Source: Peptococcaceae bacterium BRH_c23 (GTDB taxonomy: Bacteria; Bacillota_B; Desulfitobacteriia; Desulfitobacteriales; Desulfitobacteriaceae). Taken from it: 7,732 nucleotides of DNA. The notes below the pieces were generated by a model. It was given only the letters and a program-made list of their open reading frames with translations. It was not told the DNA's origin and ran no database searches. This document shows positions 1 through 6,160 of this stretch, one piece after another. The first letter of the stretch is position 1. Each line of letters begins with the position of its first letter. A program made the position numbers and the translations under genes. The DNA lies in the NCBI GenBank assembly GCA_000961805.1, contig LADV01000053.1, positions 1-7,732 of the forward strand, given 5' to 3'.

Positions 1-1298
1 CGACGTTCCCAAATCGCTGCTAGAGCATCCACAACTACATCCATATGACGATCCGTATAGACACGACGCGGAATGGTCAAACGCATGAAATCCACGCCAG
101 CTTTCTTTTGAATCCCTGTCTCAGGGTCGCGGCCTAGTAATAAAGAACCTACTTCAACCGGACGGACGCCCGCCTCAAGGTATAGTTCGTTACTGAGGGC
201 TTGAGCGGGGAATTGTTCTGCAGGAATATGGGGAAGAAACTTTCCAGCATCCACGAAAACAGCATGTCCGCCGACAGGCCATTGGATGGGAATACCACGC
301 TTACGAAGTTCTTCTCCGAGGTATTCCACTTGTCCAATTCGGCTTTCGAGATAATCGAAGTCCAGACCTTCATAGAGTCCAACCGCTAAGCATTCCATAT
401 CACGACCGGAGAGCCCGCCATAAGTTACGAAGCCTTCCATAGGCACGCAGGTCGTACAGGCATTTTGATATAATTCTTTTTCATTCTTAATGCCGATCAG
501 CCCGCCCATGTTAACAATGGCATCTTTCTTGGCACTCATCGTGAAGTAGTCACCCATATCATACATTTCTCTAACAATTTCTTGAACGCTCTTATTCTCA
601 TACCCTGCTTCACGTTTTTTAATAAAATAAGCATTCTCAGCAAAACGAGCGGAGTCAATGTCGATCTTCAAAGAATATTTGTCCGCAATTTTCCGAACCC
701 CACGGAAATTCTCCATGGAAAGCGGTTGTCCTCCCGAGGAATTACAAGTTACAGTCACGATAATGAAGGCAATATTTTCAGGACCTTTTTCAACGATAAA
801 ATTCTCGAGTTTTTCTAGATCGAAGTTACCCTTAAATGGATGCTCTTTTTGCGTATCGAAGGCATCTTCAATAACAAGGTTCACTGCTACCATACCGTTC
901 ATCTCGATATGGGCCATCGTTGTATCAAAGTGCATATTGCCGAGGACAAATTGTCCGTCGTGTTTTTTCAAATGGGGAAAGAGGACTTGCTCTGCCCCTC
1001 GACCTTGGTGAGTCGGAATGACATAGTCATACCCGAAAATTCCTTTTACTGCATCTTTCACTTTGAAGAAGGATTTGCTTCCAGCATAGGACTCATCTCC
1101 GAGCATCAACGCGGACCACTGTTTATCACTCATAGCACCAGTACCGCTATCAGTGAGCAGATCTATGTAAACGTCTTCAGCTTTTAAAAGAAAGGGATTA
1201 TACCCTGCTTCTTGAAGTTTTATCAAGCGCTCTTCACGAGAAATCATGCGCATGGATTCCACCATTTTAATGCGATAAGGTTCAGCTTTTCTAGCCAT
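1..1298 (-). CDS. tnaA: Tryptophanase (tryptophan indole-lyase), C-terminal end outside the window
   Basis: PLP-dependent beta-eliminating lyase that splits L-tryptophan into indole, pyruvate and ammonia in the cytoplasm. The ATG at 1298 has a GGGAGG ribosome site just upstream. 432 codons are in the window and run off the left edge; family members are about 455-475 residues, so only the last few dozen are missing. The PLP-lysine motif [12 protein letters not shown] is present, with K258 the expected Schiff-base lysine, as is [13 protein letters not shown]. Two positions separate tryptophanase from the sister enzyme tyrosine phenol-lyase. FDTT has Asp where the phenol-lyase has Thr124, and VRPVEVGS has Val where the phenol-lyase has Arg381. 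Both point to tryptophan as substrate. The gene follows a TyrR-like regulator in the same direction and has its own sigma-54 promoter. No Trp-containing TnaC-type leader peptide lies in the short 5' leader. I am sure of the family and fairly sure of the substrate. Confidence 0.93.
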   Translation of the reverse strand, partial: MARKAEPYRIKMVESMRMISREERLIKLQEAGYNPFLLKAEDVYIDLLTDSGTGAMSDKQWSALMLGDESYAGSKSFFKVKDAVKGIFGYDYVIPTHQGRGAEQVLFPHLKKHDGQFVLGNMHFDTTMAHIEMNGMVAVNLVIEDAFDTQKEHPFKGNFDLEKLENFIVEKGPENIAFIIVTVTCNSSGGQPLSMENFRGVRKIADKYSLKIDIDSARFAENAYFIKKREAGYENKSVQEIVREMYDMGDYFTMSAKKDAIVNMGGLIGIKNEKELYQNACTTCVPMEGFVTYGGLSGRDMECLAVGLYEGLDFDYLESRIGQVEYLGEELRKRGIPIQWPVGGHAVFVDAGKFLPHIPAEQFPAQALSNELYLEAGVRPVEVGSLLLGRDPETGIQKKAGVDFMRLTIPRRVYTDRHMDVVVDALAAIWER

Positions 1299-1365
1299 TA
1301 CAAGTATCCTCCCTTTATCTAGTTATTTGTATTAGATGAGCTATTAAAGTCCAAATAATATAGAA

Positions 1366-1381
1366 TGCAAAATGTGTGCCA
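1366..1381 (-). promoter_or_regulatory. Sigma-54 (-24/-12) promoter of tnaA
   Basis: Read on the minus strand, the sequence is TGGCAC, five bases, TTGCA. It matches the RpoN consensus TGGCAC-N5-TTGCW at every fixed position, with the standard 10 bases between the GG and GC doublets. The predicted transcript starts near 1355, giving a leader of about 57 nt that ends in the GGGAGG site of tnaA. The neighbouring gene encodes an enhancer-binding protein, the class of activator such promoters need. The match is seen directly; use in vivo is inferred. Confidence 0.87.
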
Positions 1382-1446
1382 TTGGCAGATGAAATAGAAA
1401 TTATTCAAAATGCTCTTCTAGGTATTAGAATGCCCTTACCAGGCCA

Positions 1447-1495
1447 CTTTTAAATAAAGGGTTTTTAAGCTCATTTAAAAGCTAATTAATTAGCT
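1447..1495. promoter_or_regulatory. Palindromes upstream of the tnaA promoter, candidate activator-binding region
   Basis: Two AT-rich inverted repeats lie here. CTTTTAAAT (1447-1455) is mirrored by ATTTAAAAG (1473-1481) across a 17-base gap. AGCTAATTAATTAGCT (1480-1495) is a perfect 16-bp palindrome. They lie roughly 65-115 bp upstream of the -24 element of tnaA, within the range used by bacterial enhancer-binding proteins. Neither is a good match to the E. coli TyrR box (TGTAAA-N6-TTTACA), so their role as a binding site is inferred from position and symmetry only. AT-rich DNA gives some palindromes by chance. Confidence 0.4.
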
Positions 1496-1503
1496 GATAA
1501 GAA

Positions 1504-1548
1504 ATAGTGACAAGTATTCTTATCAGTGATAAAAATACTTGTCACTAT
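1504..1548 (-). terminator. Long hairpin behind the regulator gene: terminator or upstream activator site
   Basis: A 45-base near-perfect palindrome. The 15-bp arm at 1504-1518 pairs with 1534-1548; after one C/A mismatch a further 5 bp (1520-1524 with 1528-1532) closes on a 3-base loop. It lies 16 bases past the stop of the regulator and about 125-170 bp upstream of the tnaA -24 element. On the minus strand it is followed by TTTCTT, a weak U-tract, and the stem is AT-rich, so it is not a classical terminator. It could end the regulator transcript, serve as an enhancer site, or both. An overlapping alternative 10-bp inverted repeat (CTGATAAGAA at 1494-1503 with TTCTTATCAG at 1517-1526) would compete with it. 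Confidence 0.5.
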
Positions 1549-1564
1549 CAAATTCATTATTTTA

Positions 1565-3166
1565 TTAGTCGATCCCATAAGTCTTCATCTTATTTAAGAT
1601 CGTTGTATTGGAAACTCCAAGTATCCTTCCAGCTTTTCTAGAAGACGAATGGGTGTCCAAAACCCGTATGAGAACTTGCTTCTCAACGTCTCCCACAATC
1701 TTTTTTAAAGTAGGCCATTCTTTATTTAACGGAATCTTTATTTGAAAATCTTCCTCTTCAGTTTTTAAAGGTTGTTGGGCAGAGGCTAAATCTGCCCACT
1801 CATAGAAAAGACGAGGCGTAATTTCAACGGAATCCATGACATTGATAATTCGTTCCAGTGTGTTTTCAAGCTGTCGAACATTTCCTGGCCAAGTTTGAAC
1901 CATCAACCAGTCCATGCTCTCTTTAGTTATATGGATCTCAGGTTTCTCTAACTTCTCAGAAATCTTGCGTATCAAGTATTTAGCGACCAAAGGAATATCC
2001 TCAGGACGTTCTCGAAGGGGAGGAATCCGCAAGGGGATAACATTTAAGCGATAATATAGGTCTTCCCGAAATTCTCCCCTTTGGATCATTTCTTCCAGAT
2101 TACGATGTGTCGCAGCAACAATGCGAACATCTACCGAAACTTCCTTGGTTCCTCCAACCCGGCGAATCGTGCCCTCTTGCAAAACCCGCAGCAACCTTAC
2201 CTGAACCTGCGCTGCAATTTCCCCAATTTCATCTAAAAAGATGGTTCCATGTTCTGCTTGTTCAAAAAGCCCCTTCCTTCCCCCTTTCGCGGCCCCTGTG
2301 AACGAACCTTCTTCATAGCCAAAGAGTTCGCTTTCCAGCAAGCTATCCGGTAAGGCTGCACAATTAATAGCAATAAAGGGAGCTTGATTACGCAAACTTT
2401 CCATATGAATCGCTCGAGCAAACAACTCTTTTCCTGTTCCACTTTCCCCGCGCAATAAGATCGTTGAGTTACCTTTAGCAACCATTTTAGCGGTTTCAAT
2501 AACATGGCGCATCTTTGCACTCTGATAAATAATCCCCTCGAAGGACATTAAGTGTTTTTGTCGGTCTACTTTTGAAATAATCTCTTCTACTTGACGAAAA
2601 TCTTTCATGGTGGCAACCGCTCCAATGACCTGACCTTTCGCATTGAGCACCGGAACCCCCGTCGTCAAAAAATGAATGGCCTGATTTCCCTTTTTAAATT
2701 CTCGTTCCTCGAGCCGATAGGGCAGTCCTGTTTTAAGAGTTTCTAGAATGGGAGCATTCTCCTGAAACAGCCCCTCAGCGTTTGACCCGATTACCTCTTC
2801 AGCTGAACAGTGAAATATTTTACAGGCCACTTCATTAATTTGAATGATCTCTCCCTCTTTATTAACGGCCACAATCCCTTCGCTGACAGAGTTTAAAATG
2901 GTCCTTAACTCATGTTCTCTCTCTTCGTATGGCATCTGATCACGAAATTTTACAAAAAGAACCCCTTTAACCGCTTCCAAATCTCTTATTAATCTTTGAA
3001 CCTGTTCATCAAAAGTACTACGGAATTTAATAAACATGCCCTGATCTGGAATGACCTCCATCCCAATCTTGTCAACCCCAGTTTTTTCGCAAACCTCAAA
3101 GATCTCCATTCCCAAACCCAAGCGGTCTTCGAAATCAATCTGAATCACATGCTCCAGAAATTCCAT
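1565..3166 (-). CDS. TyrR-family sigma-54-dependent transcriptional activator (ACT-PAS-AAA+-HTH)
   Basis: A 533-residue cytoplasmic regulator, the likely activator of tnaA. Residues 1-75 form an ACT-like domain; FEDRLGLG and the following stretch resemble the aromatic-amino-acid-binding N-terminus of E. coli TyrR. Residues about 85-190 are a PAS domain (ILNSVSEGIVAVNKEGEI). Residues about 210-440 are the AAA+ domain: Walker A GESGTGKE (240-247), sigma-54 contact loop GSFTGA (287-292), Walker B TIFLDE (308-313), sensor I around AATHRN (351-356), and WPGNVRQLEN (426-435). The C-terminus (about 495-533) is a TyrR-type helix-turn-helix, SRKAGRILGVSNTTILNKMK. E. coli TyrR is 513 residues and lacks the GAFTGA loop; here the loop is kept with A to S, so activation through sigma-54 is expected. 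AGGAGGT stands just before the ATG. The ligand (tryptophan or another aromatic amino acid) is an inference from the ACT domain and the tnaA neighbour. Confidence 0.93.
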   Translation of the reverse strand: MEFLEHVIQIDFEDRLGLGMEIFEVCEKTGVDKIGMEVIPDQGMFIKFRSTFDEQVQRLIRDLEAVKGVLFVKFRDQMPYEEREHELRTILNSVSEGIVAVNKEGEIIQINEVACKIFHCSAEEVIGSNAEGLFQENAPILETLKTGLPYRLEEREFKKGNQAIHFLTTGVPVLNAKGQVIGAVATMKDFRQVEEIISKVDRQKHLMSFEGIIYQSAKMRHVIETAKMVAKGNSTILLRGESGTGKELFARAIHMESLRNQAPFIAINCAALPDSLLESELFGYEEGSFTGAAKGGRKGLFEQAEHGTIFLDEIGEIAAQVQVRLLRVLQEGTIRRVGGTKEVSVDVRIVAATHRNLEEMIQRGEFREDLYYRLNVIPLRIPPLRERPEDIPLVAKYLIRKISEKLEKPEIHITKESMDWLMVQTWPGNVRQLENTLERIINVMDSVEITPRLFYEWADLASAQQPLKTEEEDFQIKIPLNKEWPTLKKIVGDVEKQVLIRVLDTHSSSRKAGRILGVSNTTILNKMKTYGID

Positions 3167-3232
3167 GAGCTACCTCCTAAATAAACCGTTTATGGAAATA
3201 TCGACAGTAGACTCAATAATTTCAGTCAATGA

Positions 3233-3262
3233 ATTATATCATAAGCAAAGTTTAACTCCCAA
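3233..3262 (-). promoter_or_regulatory. Sigma-A-type promoter of the TyrR-like regulator
   Basis: On the minus strand, TTGGGA (3262-3257) is followed after 18 bases by TATAAT (3238-3233). The -10 box is preceded by TG plus one base, an extended -10. The -10 is a perfect match and the -35 matches 4 of 6. Transcription would start near 3226 and give a leader of about 60 nt ending in AGGAGGT. A housekeeping promoter would fit a regulator that must be present before its inducer. Confidence 0.6.
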
Positions 3263-3339
3263 TTAATTGATAAAACCCTCTTAATTAGAGCAAACTAACC
3301 TAACGCAATCTTATTGTTATCTAAATCCCAATATCTTGC

Positions 3340-3368
3340 TTGGTGTATTCCTAAAAATCAGGTATACT
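3340..3368 (+). promoter_or_regulatory. Candidate sigma-A promoter of ridA
   Basis: TTGGTG (3340-3345), 17 bases, TATACT (3363-3368). The -10 box is good and the -35 matches only TTG. It would leave a leader of about 65 nt. This leader contains a short inverted repeat, TGTGTT (3379-3384) with AACACA (3395-3400), of unknown meaning. No sigma-54 element was found in front of ridA, so it need not be co-regulated with tnaA. Confidence 0.42.
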
Positions 3369-3440
3369 TAAATTTAGTTGTGTTATGGCCTGGGAACACA
3401 TAGCGCCAAATGCATGACAACTTCAAGGAGGTAGACCAAC

Positions 3441-3821
3441 ATGAATAAACAAACTCTCAGTACCCAAAATGCACCTGCGGCCATTGGCCCCTATTCTCAG
3501 GGGGTTAAAGTTGGAAATTTAATTTTTACATCCGGACAGCTCCCTATCAACATACAAAGTGGTGAATTGGTCGCTGATATTGAAGGAGCAACCAAACAAT
3601 CCTTAGATAATGTCAAAGCAATTCTAGAAGCTTCAGGCTCTTCCATGGACAAAGTCATAAAAACCGTAGTTTTTCTAAAAGATATGAATGACTTCGTAGC
3701 GATGAATACCGTTTATGCCACTTATTTCCCGAATAATCCACCCGCTCGTTCGGCTGTACAAGTTGCGCGCTTACCCAAAGACGCCATTGTTGAGATTGAA
3801 GCAATCGCTCTCGCTGAATAG
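3441..3821 (+). CDS. ridA: RidA family enamine/imine deaminase
   Basis: A 126-residue cytoplasmic protein of the RidA (YjgF/YER057c/UK114) family. It hydrolyses reactive enamines and imines such as 2-aminoacrylate to the keto acid and ammonia, sparing PLP enzymes. The length is typical of the trimeric family. Visible signatures are AIGPYSQGVKVGNLIFTSGQ (14-33), the catalytic arginine in PPARSAVQVARLPKD (R103, matching E. coli R105), and the C-terminal VEIEAIA with E120. An AAGGAGG site precedes the ATG by nine bases. It is divergent from the TyrR-like regulator and two genes from tnaA, whose reaction passes through a bound aminoacrylate, so a protective role next to this lyase is plausible. 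The stop codon is intact, and mobile-element DNA begins within a few bases of it. Confidence 0.94.
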   Translation: MNKQTLSTQNAPAAIGPYSQGVKVGNLIFTSGQLPINIQSGELVADIEGATKQSLDNVKAILEASGSSMDKVIKTVVFLKDMNDFVAMNTVYATYFPNNPPARSAVQVARLPKDAIVEIEAIALAE

Positions 3822-3997
3822 TAAAATGTAAAGGATCGGTACACGTCGTTGTAACAGTCCCAGCCCCTGGTGTCAGCTTCCGCCAGAATCCACTGGATTT
3901 CCCTCCGTAACCTGCTAATGTAGTCATTCGAATAGCCAGCAGTTTCCATGTACGAGATGAGCTTGGGATGGTTGTTTCTTAGATTCTCCACATTCAT
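3822..3997 (-). pseudogene. 5' remnant of a probable tyrosine recombinase/integrase gene
   Basis: ATG at 3997 has GGAGG about 8 bases upstream. About 55-58 codons look genuine: they start MNVENLRNNHPKLISYME, continue through YSNDYISRLRREIQWIL, and include GWDCYNDVYRS. The helical, charged layout resembles the N-terminal arm-binding end of phage-type integrases found in Clostridia; this is family memory, not a search result. After about codon 57 the frame runs on antisense to the end of ridA (residues FTFYYSARAIAS), so the gene is cut at roughly 3822-3832 and the catalytic domain with its R-H-R-Y residues is gone. The palindrome CTATCAA-AA-TTGATAG sits in the leader next to the ribosome site. 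It is non-functional as a recombinase. The recombinase call is moderate; the truncation is much surer. Confidence 0.55.
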
Positions 3998-4009
3998 ATG
4001 GATGACCTC

Positions 4010-4025
4010 CTATCAAAATTGATAG
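4010..4025. promoter_or_regulatory. Palindrome in the leader of the recombinase remnant
   Basis: CTATCAA, two bases, TTGATAG: 7-bp arms immediately upstream of the GGAGG site of the truncated recombinase gene (minus strand). Its position, overlapping the leader, suggests an operator or a small translation-blocking hairpin. Its function is unknown. Confidence 0.35.
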
Positions 4026-4043
4026 CAAGATCATACCATAGAA

Positions 4044-4110
4044 AAAATCCAAACCTTTTTAGGGGAAAGCGGCTTGATTACACGGCTTTGTTCTGAAAGG
4101 TTTGGATTTT
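4044..4110. repeat. 15-bp perfect inverted repeat at a mobile-element junction
   Basis: AAAATCCAAACCTTT (4044-4058) is mirrored exactly by AAAGGTTTGGATTTT (4096-4110). Inside, AAAGC (4066-4070) mirrors GCTTT (4085-4089), so the whole 67 bases could fold as one stem with an inner stem. It lies exactly where similarity of the DruA-like protein to its family appears to end and just before the recombinase leader. It may be the end of the element that interrupted the druA-like gene, or a two-way terminator between the two. Confidence 0.6.
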
Positions 4111-4695
4111 ATTCTTGTTTGGATAACGTGTGTTGTTAGTGATGAGGCGCAGGCGATCATGACGCGTTTTGGTGTTCCAACCAATCTCTTGATCACGACC
4201 AGCCACCTTCCAAGCGGCTGAACCAAAGAGTAAACAGGCCAGAGGACGACGGTCGCAATCGTAGACAATATATTTCATGTTTTCACCAATCGTACTACCG
4301 AATCCAAGGTAATGGTATTTTGCCAGTAAATGATTGAACAACCTCAACGTTTCCGTACTCTGAACGACCTCAATGGAAAGTGGAGTTAGATCCTGCAGTA
4401 CACATTCAATACTAGTGGTGGAATGTTCGATGGGTATGTGACCAATAAATGCGTTGTTTCGTCCGGCAGTTCTGCGTGCTGGAAGTTGCAGGTAACCACG
4501 GCGTTCTAGCTTGAGCAGCATCGTGCGACAAGCCATATCTTTGAATTGGCCATTGATAGCTACCCAGTTCCAGACGGCACAAATTTCCTGGGACAATCGG
4601 GTCCGATGCCAATCTGGGTTACTATCCATCAGTTCTCGGATCCATTCGATATGTTTTTCATTGAGTAGTCGCCCTTGAATCATTACTTCCATCAT
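4078..4695 (-). pseudogene. DUF4338 / DruA-like protein gene, C-terminally truncated
   Basis: The open frame has 205 codons, of which about 190 look like the N-terminal two thirds of DUF4338 proteins, the family that includes Druantia DruA (about 300 residues in stand-alone members, from memory). Recognisable stretches are MIQGRLLNEKHIEWIRELM, the winged-helix-like TRLSQEICAVWNW...KDMACRTMLLKLERRGYL, HYLGFGSTIGENMKYIVYD, and RRPLACLLFGSAAWKVAGRD followed by IGWN and LITNNTR. After NNTR the family motif is lost; the frame reads into the 15-bp inverted repeat and stops. No druB-druE genes are nearby and recombinase debris adjoins, so this is better read as an orphan or mobile-element-borne copy than a defence system. 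The start is uncertain: ATGs at 4695, 4692 and 4683 all lack a good SD, and the one at 4683 (MIQGR) fits family starts best. Confidence 0.75.
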
Positions 4696-4713
4696 AATTC
4701 TATTTTAAATGAG

Positions 4714-4759
4714 AAAAGCCGCCCAGAGTCCAGTTTTAAATTACTGATCTCTAGGCGAC
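4714..4759 (-). terminator. Rho-independent terminator-like hairpin in front of the druA-like gene
   Basis: On the minus strand GTCGCCTAGAG (4759-4749) pairs with CTCTGGGCGGC (4728-4718) over 11 bp, two of them G-U. An inner CAGT/ACTG stem shares the same axis, and TTTT (4717-4714) follows. The G-U pairs work only in minus-strand RNA, which fixes the direction. It would stop transcription arriving from the permease operon. It ends 18 bases before the first druA-like ATG, so it may belong to the element and shield it from outside transcripts. Confidence 0.65.
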
Positions 4760-4762
4760 CTG

Positions 4763-4791
4763 AATAGTTACGTTTCTTCTACAATAGTTAC
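4763..4791. repeat. 9-bp direct repeat at the insertion junction
   Basis: AATAGTTAC occurs at 4763-4771 and 4783-4791, 20 bases apart. The second copy lies inside the start of the broken gene at 4771-4809; the first lies at the apparent edge of the druA-like element. It may reflect the site of insertion or be chance. Confidence 0.45.
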
Positions 4792-4809
4792 AATTTTTCT
4801 TATTTCCAT
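4771..4809 (-). pseudogene. 5' stub of a DUF1185 ('amino acid synthesis' family) gene, cut by an insertion
   Basis: 21 bases after the permease stop there is GGAGGT (4818-4823), eight bases, then ATG (4809) and the codons for MEIRKIVTIVEET before a stop at 4768-4770. The SD-ATG arrangement is as good as that of any intact gene here. The 13 residues match my memory of the N-terminus of DUF1185/PF06684 'amino acid synthesis' proteins, which run to about 190 residues. The reading frame then meets the druA-like element, so the rest of the gene is displaced or deleted. It was probably the next gene in the permease operon. The role of DUF1185 proteins is not known to me with certainty. The truncated-gene call is firmer than the family name. 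Confidence 0.6.
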
Positions 4810-4830
4810 TTAAGATTACCTCCAAACTAT

Positions 4831-6144
4831 TTACTGCTTGATTGTAGAACTTTTTAAATCTATTTGAGAAAAAATAGAGCTAAGTATTACATACATAAGC
4901 CCAGCAACAACTATCCCCATAATCGGTGGTACAAAGAAATTTAATTTTAGCGAAGTATAACCTGCCGCTCCACCGAGTAGCCATGAAATTAATGCTATAT
5001 AACTCACATTCATATTAGCTTTTGATTTTTTTACGACATATTCTTCAGCCATTATAATACCGGGTACTGGCGGGATTAAAACAGCCAAAAACTGTATTAT
5101 AGGCAATATTTTGCTATAAATACCTCCTGCTGCTAAAACAGCTGCTAGACCAGCAATGACTATAGCAATATGTTTGTGCTTTACTTTACCATAATATTTT
5201 GTTTGCTTAATTACATTCTGCAGCGCTAAGCTAGCACCATAAATATTGTTATCTTGTGTAGTCCACAGACAAAATATTGAAGCAATAAAGGCTATTAATG
5301 CTAATCCTAATGCTGACATTGCCTTTACAAAATCTCCAGAGCCCGTTGAAATAGCCACTATAGCACCTGCCAATTGCATTCCAAAACATCCAACTATAAA
5401 TGCAACAAATCCTGCAATACCTACATGTAACTTAGATTTTGCAAAACGACAAACATCAGGAGTAATCGTAGCTCCAAAGACCCACCCACCTACTATTGCA
5501 GCAGTAGCAGCAGTAAATGTTATTGGATGTAGCGGAACATATTCCATTAATCCTTTAAAACCACCAGTATTATTATATACTGCAAAAATACCATATAAGG
5601 AAAAAATTAAGGCAGCAGGAACACCAACCATGCTTACAATTTGCAGACCCTTAATTCCTCTAATAGCTGATTGCATCCATAACAAAATTACAATTATTGC
5701 TGTAACTGGCACTGTGAATGGCCACCAAGAAAATGTAGATAGTATTAGTCGTGAGAAAATGTCGCCATTTAGGGCTACCCATGTAACAGCTGAAATGGCA
5801 AGCAATACAGAAAATATACTTGATCCAATTGAACCAAAAGCTCTTCTGGCTAGAAATGATGTAGAAAGACCCGTTTTATACGCTAACATGCCTGTTGCAA
5901 TTACTATAGATATTAACACCCCATTACCTATTAATAAGGCTATAATCGCATCAATAAATGTTAATCCTGCACCAACGCTACCACCAATTACAAAATTTGA
6001 TAATGCAATAGGATAACCAGCCAAAATAATTGTTAACATAAATAAGTTTTTTCTCTTTTCATCTGGAACAGAGTCAAATGCATATTCATATTCCCCGTCT
6101 TTAGTATTTAAACCGTTACTTTTTAGGTCCTTTTCTTCTGACAT
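4831..6144 (-). CDS. NCS1-family nucleobase permease (CodB-like cytosine/purine permease)
   Basis: An integral inner-membrane symporter of the nucleobase:cation symporter-1 family, about 12 membrane helices. A hydrophilic N-terminus of about 33 residues precedes the first helix. CodB-like landmarks, numbered from the ATG at 6144: GGSVGAGLTF (55-64), TPDVCRF (228-234; CodB TADFVRF), WTTQDNNIYGASLALQN (294-310; CodB WTTNDNALYASGLGFAN) and IPPVPGIIMAEEYV (357-370; CodB IPPVGGVIIADYL). An in-frame GTG at 6153 abuts the GGGAG site, too close to be used; the ATG at 6144 has 8-base spacing and gives 437 residues. The substrate (cytosine or a related heterocycle) cannot be fixed, and no deaminase or amidohydrolase is in view. 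The coding sequence is visibly richer in A/T and ATA codons than the EIIC-like gene upstream, which may mean separate origin. Its downstream partner was destroyed by an insertion. Confidence 0.88.
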   Translation of the reverse strand: MSEEKDLKSNGLNTKDGEYEYAFDSVPDEKRKNLFMLTIILAGYPIALSNFVIGGSVGAGLTFIDAIIALLIGNGVLISIVIATGMLAYKTGLSTSFLARRAFGSIGSSIFSVLLAISAVTWVALNGDIFSRLILSTFSWWPFTVPVTAIIVILLWMQSAIRGIKGLQIVSMVGVPAALIFSLYGIFAVYNNTGGFKGLMEYVPLHPITFTAATAAIVGGWVFGATITPDVCRFAKSKLHVGIAGFVAFIVGCFGMQLAGAIVAISTGSGDFVKAMSALGLALIAFIASIFCLWTTQDNNIYGASLALQNVIKQTKYYGKVKHKHIAIVIAGLAAVLAAGGIYSKILPIIQFLAVLIPPVPGIIMAEEYVVKKSKANMNVSYIALISWLLGGAAGYTSLKLNFFVPPIMGIVVAGLMYVILSSIFSQIDLKSSTIKQ

Positions 6145-6160
6145 ATTGTTCACTCCCTTT

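Noticed and set aside
582..1187. Several overlapping 78-117-codon plus-strand frames
   Set aside because: All lie antisense to tnaA, whose continuous frame carries the PLP-lysine and other family motifs.
1299..1355. TnaC-like leader peptide for tnaA attenuation
   Set aside because: The predicted leader is about 57 nt and holds no ATG-started frame with a tryptophan codon.
3386..3404. Sigma-54 promoter in front of ridA, starting at TGGCCT
   Set aside because: The -24 half is imperfect and there is no TTGCW at the required spacing; a TATACT-based sigma-A promoter is a better fit.
3722..3821. C-terminal part of the minus-strand frame that starts at 3997
   Set aside because: This portion is antisense to the conserved C-terminus of ridA and has no relation to a recombinase; only the part above about 3822 is treated as real.
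4078..4695. A Druantia anti-phage system
   Set aside because: Only a truncated DruA-like gene is present; no druB, druC, druD or the large helicase druE lies nearby, and the surroundings are mobile-element debris.
5246..6016. 256-codon open frame on the plus strand
   Set aside because: It is fully antisense to the NCS1 permease, which shows clear CodB motifs and a good ribosome site; the plus-strand peptide is rich in Ile, Pro and Asn with no recognisable domain and no SD.
6145..6153. GTG start three codons upstream of the permease ATG
   Set aside because: The GTG directly abuts the GGGAG ribosome site, leaving no spacer; the ATG at 6144 is spaced correctly.
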